Assembly (NCBI GenBank): GCA_030248405.1
Contig: JARCMA010000227.1
Coordinates: forward strand, 1 to 36,077
From: Microcoleus sp. MP8IB2.171
GTDB lineage: Bacteria > Cyanobacteriota > Cyanobacteriia > Cyanobacteriales > Microcoleaceae
DNA length: 36,077 bases
Reading direction: 5' to 3'
This document shows positions 23,161 to 30,112 of the stretch, piece by piece. The position numbers were made by a program, and so were the translations under genes. The notes under the pieces were generated by a model. It made no database searches. It was given only the letters and a program-made list of their open reading frames with translations, and was not told the DNA's origin. Every line of letters starts with the position of its first letter. Position 1 is the stretch's first letter.

Positions 23161-24078
23161 GTGCCGAAAGCTGGGATTATATACAACGACGTTAAACCTG
23201 TGGCTTGTCGCATCGCCGCAGAGTTGGAAGACAAGCTGACTGCCCGCGGCTGGGAGGTTTGCTCGGTTTCTGGTTCGGGAGGAATTCTGGGCTATTCTAG
23301 CCCCGATCGCCCGATGTGCCACAATCCGATCGACCAACTCGTCCCCCCCGGTTTTGACAGCGACATGGAGTTTGCAGTGGTTTTGGGCGGCGACGGTACG
23401 GTGCTGTCGGCATTTCGCCAAGTTGCTCCCATCGGAATACCGCTGCTGACTGTCAATACCGGTCACATGGGCTTTTTAACAGAAACTTACCTAAACTTGC
23501 TCCCGCAAGCTTTGGAAAAGGCGATCGCCGGAGAATACGAAATCGAAGAAAGGTCAATGCTGGCCGTGCGGCTGTTTCGGGACAATGCCTGCCTTTGGGA
23601 AGCGCTTTGTCTCAATGAAATGGTGCTGCACCGGGAACCGCTGACTTGTATGTGTCATTTTGAAGTGGCGATCGGTCAGCACGCCTCTATTGACATTGCC
23701 GCAGATGGAGTAATTATCTCGACTCCGACAGGATCGACAGCTTACGCCCTTTCTGCGGGCGGGCCTGTAATTATTCCGGGAGTGCCGGTGCTGCAATTGA
23801 TCCCTATTTGCCCCCATTCGATGGCTTCGCGGGCTTTGGTGTTTTCCAACACCGAGCCGGTCAAAATTTTGCCGGCGAGTCCGAATCGCCTGGTAATGGT
23901 GGTAGATGGGAACGGCGGATGTTATGTTTTGCCGGAGGATTGGGTGCAAGTCGAGCGATCGCCCTACCCAGCGCGTTTTGTTCGGATACAATCCTTTGAG
24001 TTTTTCCACATTTTGCGGGAAAAATTAGGCTGGGGTTTGCCTCACATTGCTAAACCGAGTTCCGTTGAGTTGCCTTAA
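23161..24078 (+). CDS. nadK: NAD kinase
   Basis: 305 residues. [15 protein letters not shown] carries the GGDG motif that binds NAD and [22 protein letters not shown] and [21 protein letters not shown] are the conserved second half. It phosphorylates NAD to NADP, the electron acceptor of photosystem I. GTG start directly behind ycf39; a terminator follows at 24120. The insertion [16 protein letters not shown] near residue 40 is typical of cyanobacterial NadK1-type proteins (inferred). Confidence 0.93.
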   Translation: MPKAGIIYNDVKPVACRIAAELEDKLTARGWEVCSVSGSGGILGYSSPDRPMCHNPIDQLVPPGFDSDMEFAVVLGGDGTVLSAFRQVAPIGIPLLTVNTGHMGFLTETYLNLLPQALEKAIAGEYEIEERSMLAVRLFRDNACLWEALCLNEMVLHREPLTCMCHFEVAIGQHASIDIAADGVIISTPTGSTAYALSAGGPVIIPGVPVLQLIPICPHSMASRALVFSNTEPVKILPASPNRLVMVVDGNGGCYVLPEDWVQVERSPYPARFVRIQSFEFFHILREKLGWGLPHIAKPSSVELP

Positions 24079-24119
24079 TAGTTGTTGGTAATTAGCGGAG
24101 TGTAGCGGAGGGCTAAAGT

Positions 24120-24143
24120 CCCGTCCTTTTAGGGCGGGTTTTT
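24120..24143 (+). terminator. Rho-independent terminator after nadK
   Basis: CCCGTCCT (24120-24127), a 3-nt loop, AGGGCGGG (24131-24138) and TTTTT. Ends the petM/ycf39-nadK transcript. Confidence 0.8.
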
Positions 24144-24213
24144 CTTCGCCTTCAGGTTTCTAAGTTTTTTCGCAGGATAAGGCTCGATCGGAATCTCCTA
24201 CGGAATCCTTAAT

Positions 24214-24269
24214 TCTCGATCGAGATTCCGAACCATATCCAAGGTGAGGCAGCGTTTACGAGATAACGG
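24214..24269. repeat. 56-bp direct repeat, left copy
   Basis: Starts TCTCGATCGAGATTCCGAA and ends GCGTTTACGAGATAACGG. Aligns without gaps to 24789-24844, with differences mainly in the middle. The pair brackets the small ORF pair at 24292-24676. Confidence 0.7.
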
Positions 24270-24291
24270 TATAGTTGGAGTGTCTTCATTT

Positions 24292-24462
24292 CTATTCACT
24301 CTGCTTAGGACGGATTTCAAATTCTGAACGTGCCCGGAAGAAACAGACCTCAAACTCGAAGAAGAAATTAGCTTGCCCCAAAATCAAAGGTACATTGGTT
24401 GCTTGTGTCCAGGCAAATGCCAGGTCAATGATTTTGTAGGGAAATCTCTGAGCGTCAATCAT
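24292..24462 (-). pseudogene. Retropepsin-like protease, C-terminal remnant
   Basis: 56 codons, MIDAQRFPYKIIDLAFAWTQ continuing to VPLILGQANFFFEFEV and FEIRPK, which matches the LLGQxNFF..F.V end of cyanobacterial retropepsin-like proteins. The catalytic DTG region is missing. Its ATG overlaps the stop of the upstream ORF by 8 bases (ATGATTGA), so it keeps the coupled arrangement of an intact pair. Probably a deletion derivative. Confidence 0.55.
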
Positions 24463-24676
24463 TCTGTTCTTGTTGTTTTGTCGTCAGAAGATTCATTAAA
24501 ACATTGGCAGCCTCAGAGCAATTGTAAGGCGACCAGACCGGATACTCTCGATCGGCAACAAAAAAGTTTGTTGCATCTTCTTCTTTGACCAGTTCTGTTG
24601 CCAGAAACTGCATCAGCCGAAGCTTGTCAATTTTTGAAAGTTCCTGGATTTTGGACTTGAGTTCAGCCAATGGCAT
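24455..24676 (-). CDS. Small partner protein of the retropepsin-like gene
   Basis: 73 residues: LAELKSKIQELSKIDKLRLM then QFLATELVKEED, a helix-turn-helix-like helical pair as in many small antitoxins, and a tail YPVWSPYNCSEAANVLMNLL that is conserved in cyanobacterial homologues as I recall them. AGGAGA precedes the ATG. Overlaps the truncated protease fragment downstream. Possible toxin-antitoxin-like partner; function unproven. Confidence 0.65.
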   Translation of the reverse strand: MPLAELKSKIQELSKIDKLRLMQFLATELVKEEDATNFFVADREYPVWSPYNCSEAANVLMNLLTTKQQEQND

Positions 24677-24788
24677 TTAAAAATCTCCTCGTTTGAGGTT
24701 TGGCGAAAAGATTGGATCTACTAGCTTGTTGCATGGGTGCGCGATCGAATCGTATCTATTGATTCTACCAATTTTCTGTAGGTCAAGC

Positions 24789-24844
24789 TCTCGATCGAGA
24801 TTCCGAATCCTCTCGAAAGTCAAGCAGCGTTTGCGAGATAACGG
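24789..24844. repeat. 56-bp direct repeat, right copy
   Basis: Starts TCTCGATCGAGATTCCGAA and ends GCGTTTGCGAGATAACGG; partner of 24214-24269 at a 575-base offset. The rest of 24677-24963 shows no gene. Confidence 0.7.
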
Positions 24845-24963
24845 CTAAGATAAGCGGCGGCAAAAAAATTCACACTCAGCGCCCATGTCTTTCGTCCGTC
24901 CGCTTTATCGACTTGTTAGCCCGGTGCTCGCTACAACTAATTTAGTACCTCCATATGACCGAC

Positions 24964-25986
24964 TTATAATCTTGTACTATCTTTGTTGCTTTTGCCAATG
25001 TTACATTTTTTGCAAAGGGTCTGTAGATTAATCATGTCATCAGAACCACCTTTTGACCGAGGAATGATATGGTCAACTTCTAATAAAACTCCATCCTCTC
25101 GTGAGGATCTACCGCAGCTAAGACATTTCCATTTATCCCTAGCCAGAACTGCCCACCATTTACCAGCACGGACAAAAGAATAACTATCTAGCTCAGGAAT
25201 CTCTGAAAGCCCAAGATTTTCTTCCTCTTCTCCTTCTTCTATCTCATCCTCAATATTGGGAAGCTTGACATACCATTCCTTAAACTGTTCAAGCATTTTT
25301 GCAAGCTCAGGTTCTTCTCCCTCAGCGATACAAATAAATGACTCCTCCAACGCATAGAGTAATACGAATGCAATAATTAATTCATCAAACCCTCGTCCAG
25401 AACTCACAGGGAAATAATATTTCGGTGAAAAGAGCGTTATATATTTGTCCTTTAAAAGAATTAAATTATGCAAAGGTAGGAATGAATTATAAGAAATATG
25501 AGCTAAGGATAATAATGGAAGCAGAATCTCGCTGTGCTTTTCGACTAAGGCTGAAATTTCGGCTATGTGGGCATCATCAACATATTGACGAAATGGTAGT
25601 AAATTAACGTGCATCGTACCATTAGGCAACACATTGAATGTCAGATATGAAACGTGCAGAACAAAAGGAGTACCATCTCTTTTGATAATTCTCAGAGGTC
25701 TATCACGCCTTCTTTTTCCTGCCACTCCAATATGAACAAAGCCATAGTCTTTATTTTCCTTAGCCTTCTCACGATGACTAGGACAATAAACAAATGTCAT
25801 TCTATCGTATGGGTTAACATGGTAAACATCCGCTACAACATCAAGGGTGTGACGTAAGAGTATCTCTAAACGTGGAAAAAAATAGTTCTGTAAAGTTGAG
25901 AGTCTAGTCTTAGTATCAGGAATATTAAAAATTTGAGTATCTCTTTTCTCAAAAATTAATTTATCAATGCTGTTAGAGCCTTGCAC
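24964..25986 (-). CDS. HNH endonuclease with unrecognised N-terminal domain
   Basis: 340 residues. The C-terminal ~60 residues form an HNH/ββα-metal nuclease: CLSCGRS, then LLEVDHIIPRSKGGSDDMIN, then LQTLCKKCNIGKSNKD. Cys-x2-Cys pairs bind zinc, the DH and the late Asn supply metal and catalytic residues. Residues 1-230 are not recognised; they contain FVYCPSHREKAKENKDYGFV and RPLRIIKRDGTPFVL, and an acidic linker (EDEIEEGEEEENLG) precedes the nuclease. GTG start, no ribosome site. Coding is AT-richer than the core genes. Possible DNA-targeting defence effector (inferred). Confidence 0.82.
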   Translation of the reverse strand: MQGSNSIDKLIFEKRDTQIFNIPDTKTRLSTLQNYFFPRLEILLRHTLDVVADVYHVNPYDRMTFVYCPSHREKAKENKDYGFVHIGVAGKRRRDRPLRIIKRDGTPFVLHVSYLTFNVLPNGTMHVNLLPFRQYVDDAHIAEISALVEKHSEILLPLLSLAHISYNSFLPLHNLILLKDKYITLFSPKYYFPVSSGRGFDELIIAFVLLYALEESFICIAEGEEPELAKMLEQFKEWYVKLPNIEDEIEEGEEEENLGLSEIPELDSYSFVRAGKWWAVLARDKWKCLSCGRSSREDGVLLEVDHIIPRSKGGSDDMINLQTLCKKCNIGKSNKDSTRL

Positions 25987-26410
25987 GTTCTTAACTCAAC
26001 TGGTATTCAAATATATGTGGTAAGAGCTTGCTAGTTTGCACTATTCCCAATTTTTAGGGTGAGATCATCCAACAGATAGCTCTTATGGACTACTCCAACC
26101 CTAAACAAAGCTGGCTAACTTATAATTGTATCGCAGTTGCGGTACAATACTGGATATAATCGAATAATACCGCAGCTTGATGATGATGTATGTCAACCTG
26201 TTCTTACTCCCTATCGGAATCTCCTTTCCTCGATCGAATTCGCCGCACGATTCGACTCAATCACTTAAGCCACCGCACTGAAAAAAGCTATCTTTATTAG
26301 ATTTTAGATTAGAGAGCATTTAGAGTCGATCTCACACTCTCGGCGATCGGCTGTATGAAGGCATGAATATTCAAAGAGCAACGGGATTGACTACTATTTC
26401 TACTGACGCT
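25987..26410. other. Intergenic region, no gene seen
   Basis: AT-rich 424 bases between the HNH gene and vapC. A short TTTTAGATTTTAGATTA heptamer trace lies near 26297-26313 and several CGATCG motifs near 26230-26350. No inverted repeat strong enough to call. Confidence 0.5.
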
Positions 26411-26839
26411 TTAAACTGTCCAATCTTCGATCGATAACCCTGTTACTTTACCAAAATCTCTATGATTACGGGTTAACAAAATCAACCCACGGAACATGGC
26501 AATTGCCGCGATCCGAGCATCCATCTTTGCCAGTTGAATCCGTTGTGACTGTAATCGATCAAATGTTGTAGCCGCACCTGTATCGAATGAGACAAGGGGC
26601 AACACTTTGAAGTCACTAACGAGCCGCGCCATCATTGTATACCCTCTCACTACGTCATCCGGGTTACGAGCACGATTAATATAAGCGTGACAGCCAAGCA
26701 TCTGTTCATGAAACGTTACAGTCGATACGGCAAAATCTGATAGCGGGTACTGAGCCATGCGCGTCGAAAGGTTGCTAAAATCTATGCCTGCTTGACGTTG
26801 AAGAATACTCAGATGATCTGTATCCAGTAAATATTTCAT
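26411..26839 (-). CDS. vapC: VapC-family PIN-domain toxin
   Basis: 142 residues, a complete PIN domain. Metal-binding acidic residues are at YLLDTDHLS (Asp6), FHEQMLG (Glu), AKMDARIAAIA (Asp) and LTRNHRDFGKV (Asp). Toxins of this family are ribonucleases that cut tRNA or rRNA when the antitoxin is lost. The start ATG overlaps the antitoxin stop (ATGA), the usual coupled order antitoxin then toxin. Confidence 0.88.
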   Translation of the reverse strand: MKYLLDTDHLSILQRQAGIDFSNLSTRMAQYPLSDFAVSTVTFHEQMLGCHAYINRARNPDDVVRGYTMMARLVSDFKVLPLVSFDTGAATTFDRLQSQRIQLAKMDARIAAIAMFRGLILLTRNHRDFGKVTGLSIEDWTV

Positions 26840-27051
26840 AGCTCATCTTGAGCTTCGAGGAGAGACTCATCCCCTTGGCGAATCGCTCGTCCATAGGCAA
26901 GTAGCTCTTCAAAGGCAGGTTCATCTTTGAAAGACCCTATAATTTGTTGCAACCAATTCGTCGGTTGAGAAGCCACAATTTGCTTCTGCAACTCAGAGAT
27001 CGCTGCTTCCACTGCTGCAAGCCGTTCCTCTAAAGAAGTGTTAATTGCCAT
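26836..27051 (-). CDS. Antitoxin partner of VapC
   Basis: 71 residues. A heptad-rich helix LEERLAAVEAAISELQKQIV is followed by WLQQIIGSFKDEPAFEELLA and GRAIRQGDE, a C-terminal segment typical of cyanobacterial VapC antitoxins that wrap the PIN active site. No classical N-terminal DNA-binding motif is visible; the leading coiled coil may dimerise. Overlaps vapC by 4 bases. Confidence 0.78.
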   Translation of the reverse strand: MAINTSLEERLAAVEAAISELQKQIVASQPTNWLQQIIGSFKDEPAFEELLAYGRAIRQGDESLLEAQDEL

Positions 27052-27061
27052 TTGAGTTTCC

Positions 27062-27142
27062 CTAATTAATCCTTCCTATCCTATAAAAAATGATGAAAAA
27101 ATACCCCTTGGGCGACAAGTTTTCATCAAAAAGTAATTTCAT
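27062..27142 (-). pseudogene. DUF5615 PIN-like toxin, truncated stub
   Basis: 26 codons. MKLLFDENLSPK is the family's invariant start (with the metal-binding Asp and Glu), after which the sequence turns into unrelated FFIIFYRIGRIN and stops; full proteins are ~115 residues. The ATG overlaps the DUF433 stop (ATGA). The break lies 11 bases upstream of the vapBC antitoxin start, so vapBC probably replaced the toxin's 3' part. Confidence 0.7.
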
Positions 27143-27369
27143 GCCGATAAGGTCGCGGTCATAAACCGACGCTCACGGTCAGCAGCATAAGCAATACAGG
27201 CTTTTAAATCTTCTCGCGTCAAATCGGGGAAATCATCTAGAATTTCTGCTTCGGTCATCTCGGAAGCCAGGTACTCAAGCACTTCATAAACCGTAATTCG
27301 CAAGCCGCGTACACAAGGCTTACCACCGCGTTTATTTGCTTCGATCGTGATGTGGTCTCGGTAGTTCAT
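27139..27369 (-). CDS. DUF433 antitoxin, now an orphan
   Basis: 76 residues from MNYRDHITIEANKRGGKPCV; the core GKPCVRGLRITVYEVLEYLA and FPDLTREDLKACIAYAADRE are classic DUF433 (PF04255), a helix-turn-helix protein normally paired with a DUF5615 PIN-like RNase. An ATG three codons upstream is a possible start. The partner toxin is reduced to a stub that overlaps its stop codon. Confidence 0.85.
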   Translation of the reverse strand: MNYRDHITIEANKRGGKPCVRGLRITVYEVLEYLASEMTEAEILDDFPDLTREDLKACIAYAADRERRFMTATLSA

Positions 27370-27385
27370 AAGAAACACTCGGTAA

Positions 27386-27476
27386 TACCATTTTTCTGTG
27401 AAGCTGCATAGAATGTATCCTTTACAGGAAAGGATTTCAGGCTTCCCATTCTGTGCAGCTTCATACAGAATTACTA
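27386..27476. repeat. Hairpin element in the DUF433 promoter region
   Basis: TGAAGCTGCATAGAATG (27399-27415) and CATTCTGTGCAGCTTCA (27447-27463) pair with one G-T. The outer TACCATTTTTCTG and CAGAATTACTATA give TACCATTTT ends like the element in vapC at 27808. Nothing else in 27477-27537. Confidence 0.65.
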
Positions 27477-27537
27477 TAAGTGGGAAACTCAGCGTCTTCA
27501 GACCTGAGAGGGAAACGACCTGCCAACTGCCAAAGTT

Positions 27538-27678
27538 TTATTCTTCTACCCGATAGCCCAATTCTGCCAAACGAGTGCGCGACTGCCGCCACTTCGGCTG
27601 CACCTTGACAAATAACTCCAAATATACCTTACCCTCAATCAACTTTTGAATCTGTTCGCGGGCCGCACTGCCGATCGA
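27538..27678 (-). pseudogene. Orphan copy of the era 3' end
   Basis: 141 bases encoding the last ~46 residues of Era (ending KWRQSRTRLAELGYRVEE) with its own stop. It matches 29201-29341 with about 7 differences in the ~130 aligned bases, all at silent-looking positions; the last residues differ (VEE against VED). Homology stops exactly at CCGATCGA, where vapC sequence begins. Confidence 0.85.
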
Positions 27679-27979
27679 TGGGAATATTTTGGAGGAGGTC
27701 TAGGTGTTTTTGAATGCGGTTTAGTTCGTTTTTGTCGATCGCGCCATAGTACAGTTCGGCTCTGGTGATAACGCTAATAGTTAGGTTATGGCTACCGATT
27801 TGACGTATACCATTTTTCTTTCATATGTGCTATGGATGAAGTCTGAGCCCCCCCGCGAGTTCGGGGGGGTTGGGGGGGTAATATCTAGCGCTACTTTATG
27901 AAATTGGTAGTAGTTCTTGAATGATAGCGTTGTTGTTTTTATAAAACTCAACGAGGATATTGGTGTCACACAAAATCAT
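27679..27979 (-). pseudogene. VapC-type PIN toxin, interrupted and truncated
   Basis: The start MILCDTNILVEFYKNNNAII carries the PIN Asp. After QEL the reading frame hits a 103-bp element (27808-27910). Without it and one TA the frame continues RQIGSHNLTISVITRAELYY then GAIDKNELNRIQKHLDLLQN, normal VapC sequence. It is then cut at IPI and joined to the era fragment, losing the last ~50 residues. The ATG overlaps the antitoxin stop (ATGA). Confidence 0.8.
27808..27910. mobile_element. 103-bp MITE-like insertion in vapC
   Basis: Ends TACCATTTTTCTTTCATA and TTTATGAAATTGGTAG are imperfect inverted repeats; it is flanked by TA at 27806-27807 and 27911-27912. Removing element plus one TA restores the vapC frame. 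The centre has the palindrome CCCCCGCGAGTTCGGGGG. No ORF. Confidence 0.8.
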
Positions 27980-28212
27980 TGATTTTCTTGACCCCATGCG
28001 TCTTTGCGAATGTCGTCTAAGGTGATATTTTTCCCTTCCCAAATTCCCGCTAGGGCGAAAAAGTCTTGATTTTGCTCAAGGGGTGTTTGGGGTTGTTTTT
28101 CTTGTTGTCGATGGGCTTGAAATTCCAGAAATTCGATATATTCAATAACTTTATTGCGCTGTTCGGGGGGAAATTGTTGGATTTTTTGGATTGCCATTTC
28201 TAGGGTTAACAT
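27976..28212 (-). CDS. VapB-like antitoxin (DUF2281-type)
   Basis: 78 residues. The N-terminal EMAIQKIQQFPPEQRNKVIE and YIEFLEFQAHR are typical of DUF2281-type cyanobacterial antitoxins. The C-terminal FFALAGIWEGKNITLDDIRK is the toxin-binding segment seen in VapB proteins. Its toxin gene is broken, so it is an orphan antitoxin. The leader shares a 57-bp block with the leader of the Uma2 gene. Confidence 0.8.
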   Translation of the reverse strand: MLTLEMAIQKIQQFPPEQRNKVIEYIEFLEFQAHRQQEKQPQTPLEQNQDFFALAGIWEGKNITLDDIRKDAWGQENQ

Positions 28213-28220
28213 GGGTTTAT

Positions 28221-28277
28221 CCTTGGTTAGCTTTCGTACTATTTTAACGATTTACACAAACATTTTTTGTAACAAGC
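28221..28277. repeat. Shared leader block, uninterrupted copy
   Basis: CCTTGGTTAGCTTTCGTACTA followed by TTTTAACGATTTACACAAAC and TTTTTTGTAACAAGC. The same block occurs at 28899-28919 plus 29046-29081, where a MITE splits it. On the minus strand the block starts with the last codons and stop of an HsdS-type gene (SLLQKMFV-stop). Confidence 0.85.
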
Positions 28278-28287
28278 TTTTTCAATT

Positions 28288-28887
28288 TTAAGGTGTTGTT
28301 TCTGGGGTAAGGTCGAGGTTTCGATAAATTTGCTCGATCGCAAAACTTAGGTTAATGCTTTTGAGTTCTATGGTGTCGCCTGCTTGGTAGTTAATGATCA
28401 GCCATTCGCCTGTATCTTTTTTATGATACAAGTCTATTTCGATGCTGGTGGAACTGACTAATAAATAATCTTGTAAGGCTGGATTTTTACTGTACATTCT
28501 AAATTTGCCGCCGCGATCGTATGCTTCGGTGCGAGGAGAGAGAACTTCAACGATGAGGCTGGGATAGGTAATATATTGGGTTGTGGTTTTATCGCGATCG
28601 TCGCAGGTGACGCTGACATCGGGGTAGGTGTAGTTATTTGTGCCGACAATGTTAATTCTTAGGTCTGAAGTTGCGGTGTCGCAGCTACTCCCTTCTAAAT
28701 GATTACTAAATAATGTGATAAATTTGGCAGCAAGTAAGCTATGGTTTTTACTGCCGCCGCTCATCCCACAGATGCCCATAGGATAAACTTGACCGTTGAT
28801 CAATTCGTGTTTTTCTAGTTGCTTTTCTTCCCAAGCAAAGTATTCTTCGGGGGAGAGTTGGGGAAAGTTTTCTTTAATGGCAATCAT
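28288..28887 (-). CDS. Uma2 family (DUF820) endonuclease-like protein
   Basis: 199 residues of the Uma2 PD-(D/E)XK-like family, greatly expanded in cyanobacteria. Seen: LSPEEYFAWEEKQLEKHELI with the first Glu, NHSLLAAKFITLF, DLRINI, YPDVSVTCDDRDK with the Asp, and LIVEVLSPRTEAYDRGGKF with the Glu-x-Lys-like EVLSP..K. Biological role is not established. Stop codon is 11 bases before the shared leader block of the downstream antitoxin. Confidence 0.88.
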   Translation of the reverse strand: MIAIKENFPQLSPEEYFAWEEKQLEKHELINGQVYPMGICGMSGGSKNHSLLAAKFITLFSNHLEGSSCDTATSDLRINIVGTNNYTYPDVSVTCDDRDKTTTQYITYPSLIVEVLSPRTEAYDRGGKFRMYSKNPALQDYLLVSSTSIEIDLYHKKDTGEWLIINYQAGDTIELKSINLSFAIEQIYRNLDLTPETTP

Positions 28888-28919
28888 GGGAAATCATTCC
28901 TTGGTTAGCTTTGGTACTA

Positions 28920-29043
28920 TAGCAGTCCTAAATCAGTTGTGTAATTCTTGTAGGGGCAACCCTCCGTGGTTGCCCTCTTTACGCTGGGGGTAGGCACGGG
29001 GGCACTACCCCTACAAATATGTACAAATCATTTAGGATTGCTA
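28920..29043. mobile_element. 124-bp MITE with TA target duplication
   Basis: Ends TAGCAGTCCTAAAT and ATTTAGGATTGCTA are inverted repeats with one mismatch. TA flanks at 28918-28919 and 29044-29045. The uninterrupted site GTACTATTTTAACG is present at 28237-28250. The inner palindromic TGTAGGGGCA..CCCCTACA parts resemble common cyanobacterial repeats. It sits in the Uma2 leader. Confidence 0.88.
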
Positions 29044-29055
29044 TATTTTAACGAT

Positions 29056-29208
29056 TTACACAAACATTTTTTGTAACAAGCCTTTTTTGAATTGCTTAGT
29101 TAATTCGATTTGTTGGGCAATGGCTTCAATCTTTTTATCGATCGCTGTCAAAAAATTAGCTATTTTTTCTGGTTCTTCTTTGGATGGAACTTCAATAGTT
29201 TCAATCTT
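29056..29208 (-). pseudogene. HsdS (type I R-M specificity subunit) C-terminal remnant
   Basis: 51 codons: IETIEVPSKEEPEKIANFLT then AIDKKIEAIAQQIELTKQFK and KGLLQKMFV-stop, the standard C-terminal coiled-coil end of HsdS. It has no start and its upstream end overlaps the era stop codon by 8 bases, so it is a fusion point. No HsdM or HsdR is in the window. Confidence 0.8.
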
Positions 29209-30112
29209 CCACGCGATAGCCCAATTCCGCTAAACGAGTGCGGGACTGCCGCCACTTCGGCTGCACCTTGACAAATAACTCTAAATACACTTTACCCTCA
29301 ATTAACTTTTGAATCTGTTCGCGGGCCGCACTGCCGATCGACTTGAGCATACTGCCGCTTTTACCGATTAAAATACCTTTTTGGGAATCCCGTTCTACGT
29401 GAATCGTCGCCAGAATGCGGGTAATTTTCGCTTCTTCTTGAACAATGTCGATCGCAATTGCTACGGAATGCGGCACTTCTTCCCGCGTCAGCAGCAAAAT
29501 CTGTTCCCGAATCAACTCGCCCATAATAAAGCGTTCCGGCTGATCTGTGACCAAATCGGGCGGATAATAATAGGGCCCAACCTCCAGATGTTCGATTAAC
29601 AATTGTTGCAGCGGCTCGACACCCTCGCCCGTGAGAGCGGAAAACTTGACGACTGGCCACTCAGGATTGACAATTTGTTCGTAAGTGCGATCGATCAACA
29701 CGGAATCCTCCGGTTGTTCGTCCAACTTATTCATCCCCAAAATCACCGGAATTTTGCAATTGCTGAGAATTTCGATAATATATCGATCGCCCCCACCCGA
29801 TTCCACCGAACCATCCACCACAAACAGCACCACATCCACAGACTGAATCGCCGTGCGCGCATTCTGCACCAAAACCTTACCCAGTTGGTGATGTGGCTTG
29901 TGAATTCCCGGAGTATCGACAAAAATAATTTGTGCCTCATCCGTCGTCAGGATGCCCCGCAGCCTGTTGCGCGTCGTCTGAGACACCGGCGAAGTAATCG
30001 CAATTTTCTGCCCCACCAACTGATTCATCAGCGTGGATTTGCCGACATTCGGCCGCCCGATAATACCCACAAAGCCCGATTTGTAACCCGCAGGAGCCGC
30101 GGGAACACTCAT
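29201..30112 (-). CDS. era: GTPase Era, ribosome assembly
   Basis: 303 residues from MSVPAAPAGYKSGF; a GTG 48 bases further upstream is an alternative. GTPase motifs: G1 GRPNVGKST, G2 around TTRNRLRG, G3 FVDTPGIHKPHH, G4 MNKLDE, G5 FSALTGEG. The C-terminal KH domain has GILIGKSGSMLKSIGS. Era binds the 3' end of 16S rRNA during 30S maturation. The last residues (YRVED) differ from the orphan copy at 27538 (YRVEE), and the stop overlaps an HsdS remnant, so the 3' end has been rebuilt by recombination. Confidence 0.93.
   Translation of the reverse strand: MSVPAAPAGYKSGFVGIIGRPNVGKSTLMNQLVGQKIAITSPVSQTTRNRLRGILTTDEAQIIFVDTPGIHKPHHQLGKVLVQNARTAIQSVDVVLFVVDGSVESGGGDRYIIEILSNCKIPVILGMNKLDEQPEDSVLIDRTYEQIVNPEWPVVKFSALTGEGVEPLQQLLIEHLEVGPYYYPPDLVTDQPERFIMGELIREQILLLTREEVPHSVAIAIDIVQEEAKITRILATIHVERDSQKGILIGKSGSMLKSIGSAAREQIQKLIEGKVYLELFVKVQPKWRQSRTRLAELGYRVED

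Noticed and set aside
27781-27969. 62-residue ORF with PPTPPNSRGG
   Set aside because: It runs through the 103-bp inserted element and the vapC front in the wrong frame.
29056-29208. Active type I restriction-modification system
   Set aside because: Only the last ~50 codons of HsdS remain; no HsdM or HsdR gene is in the window.
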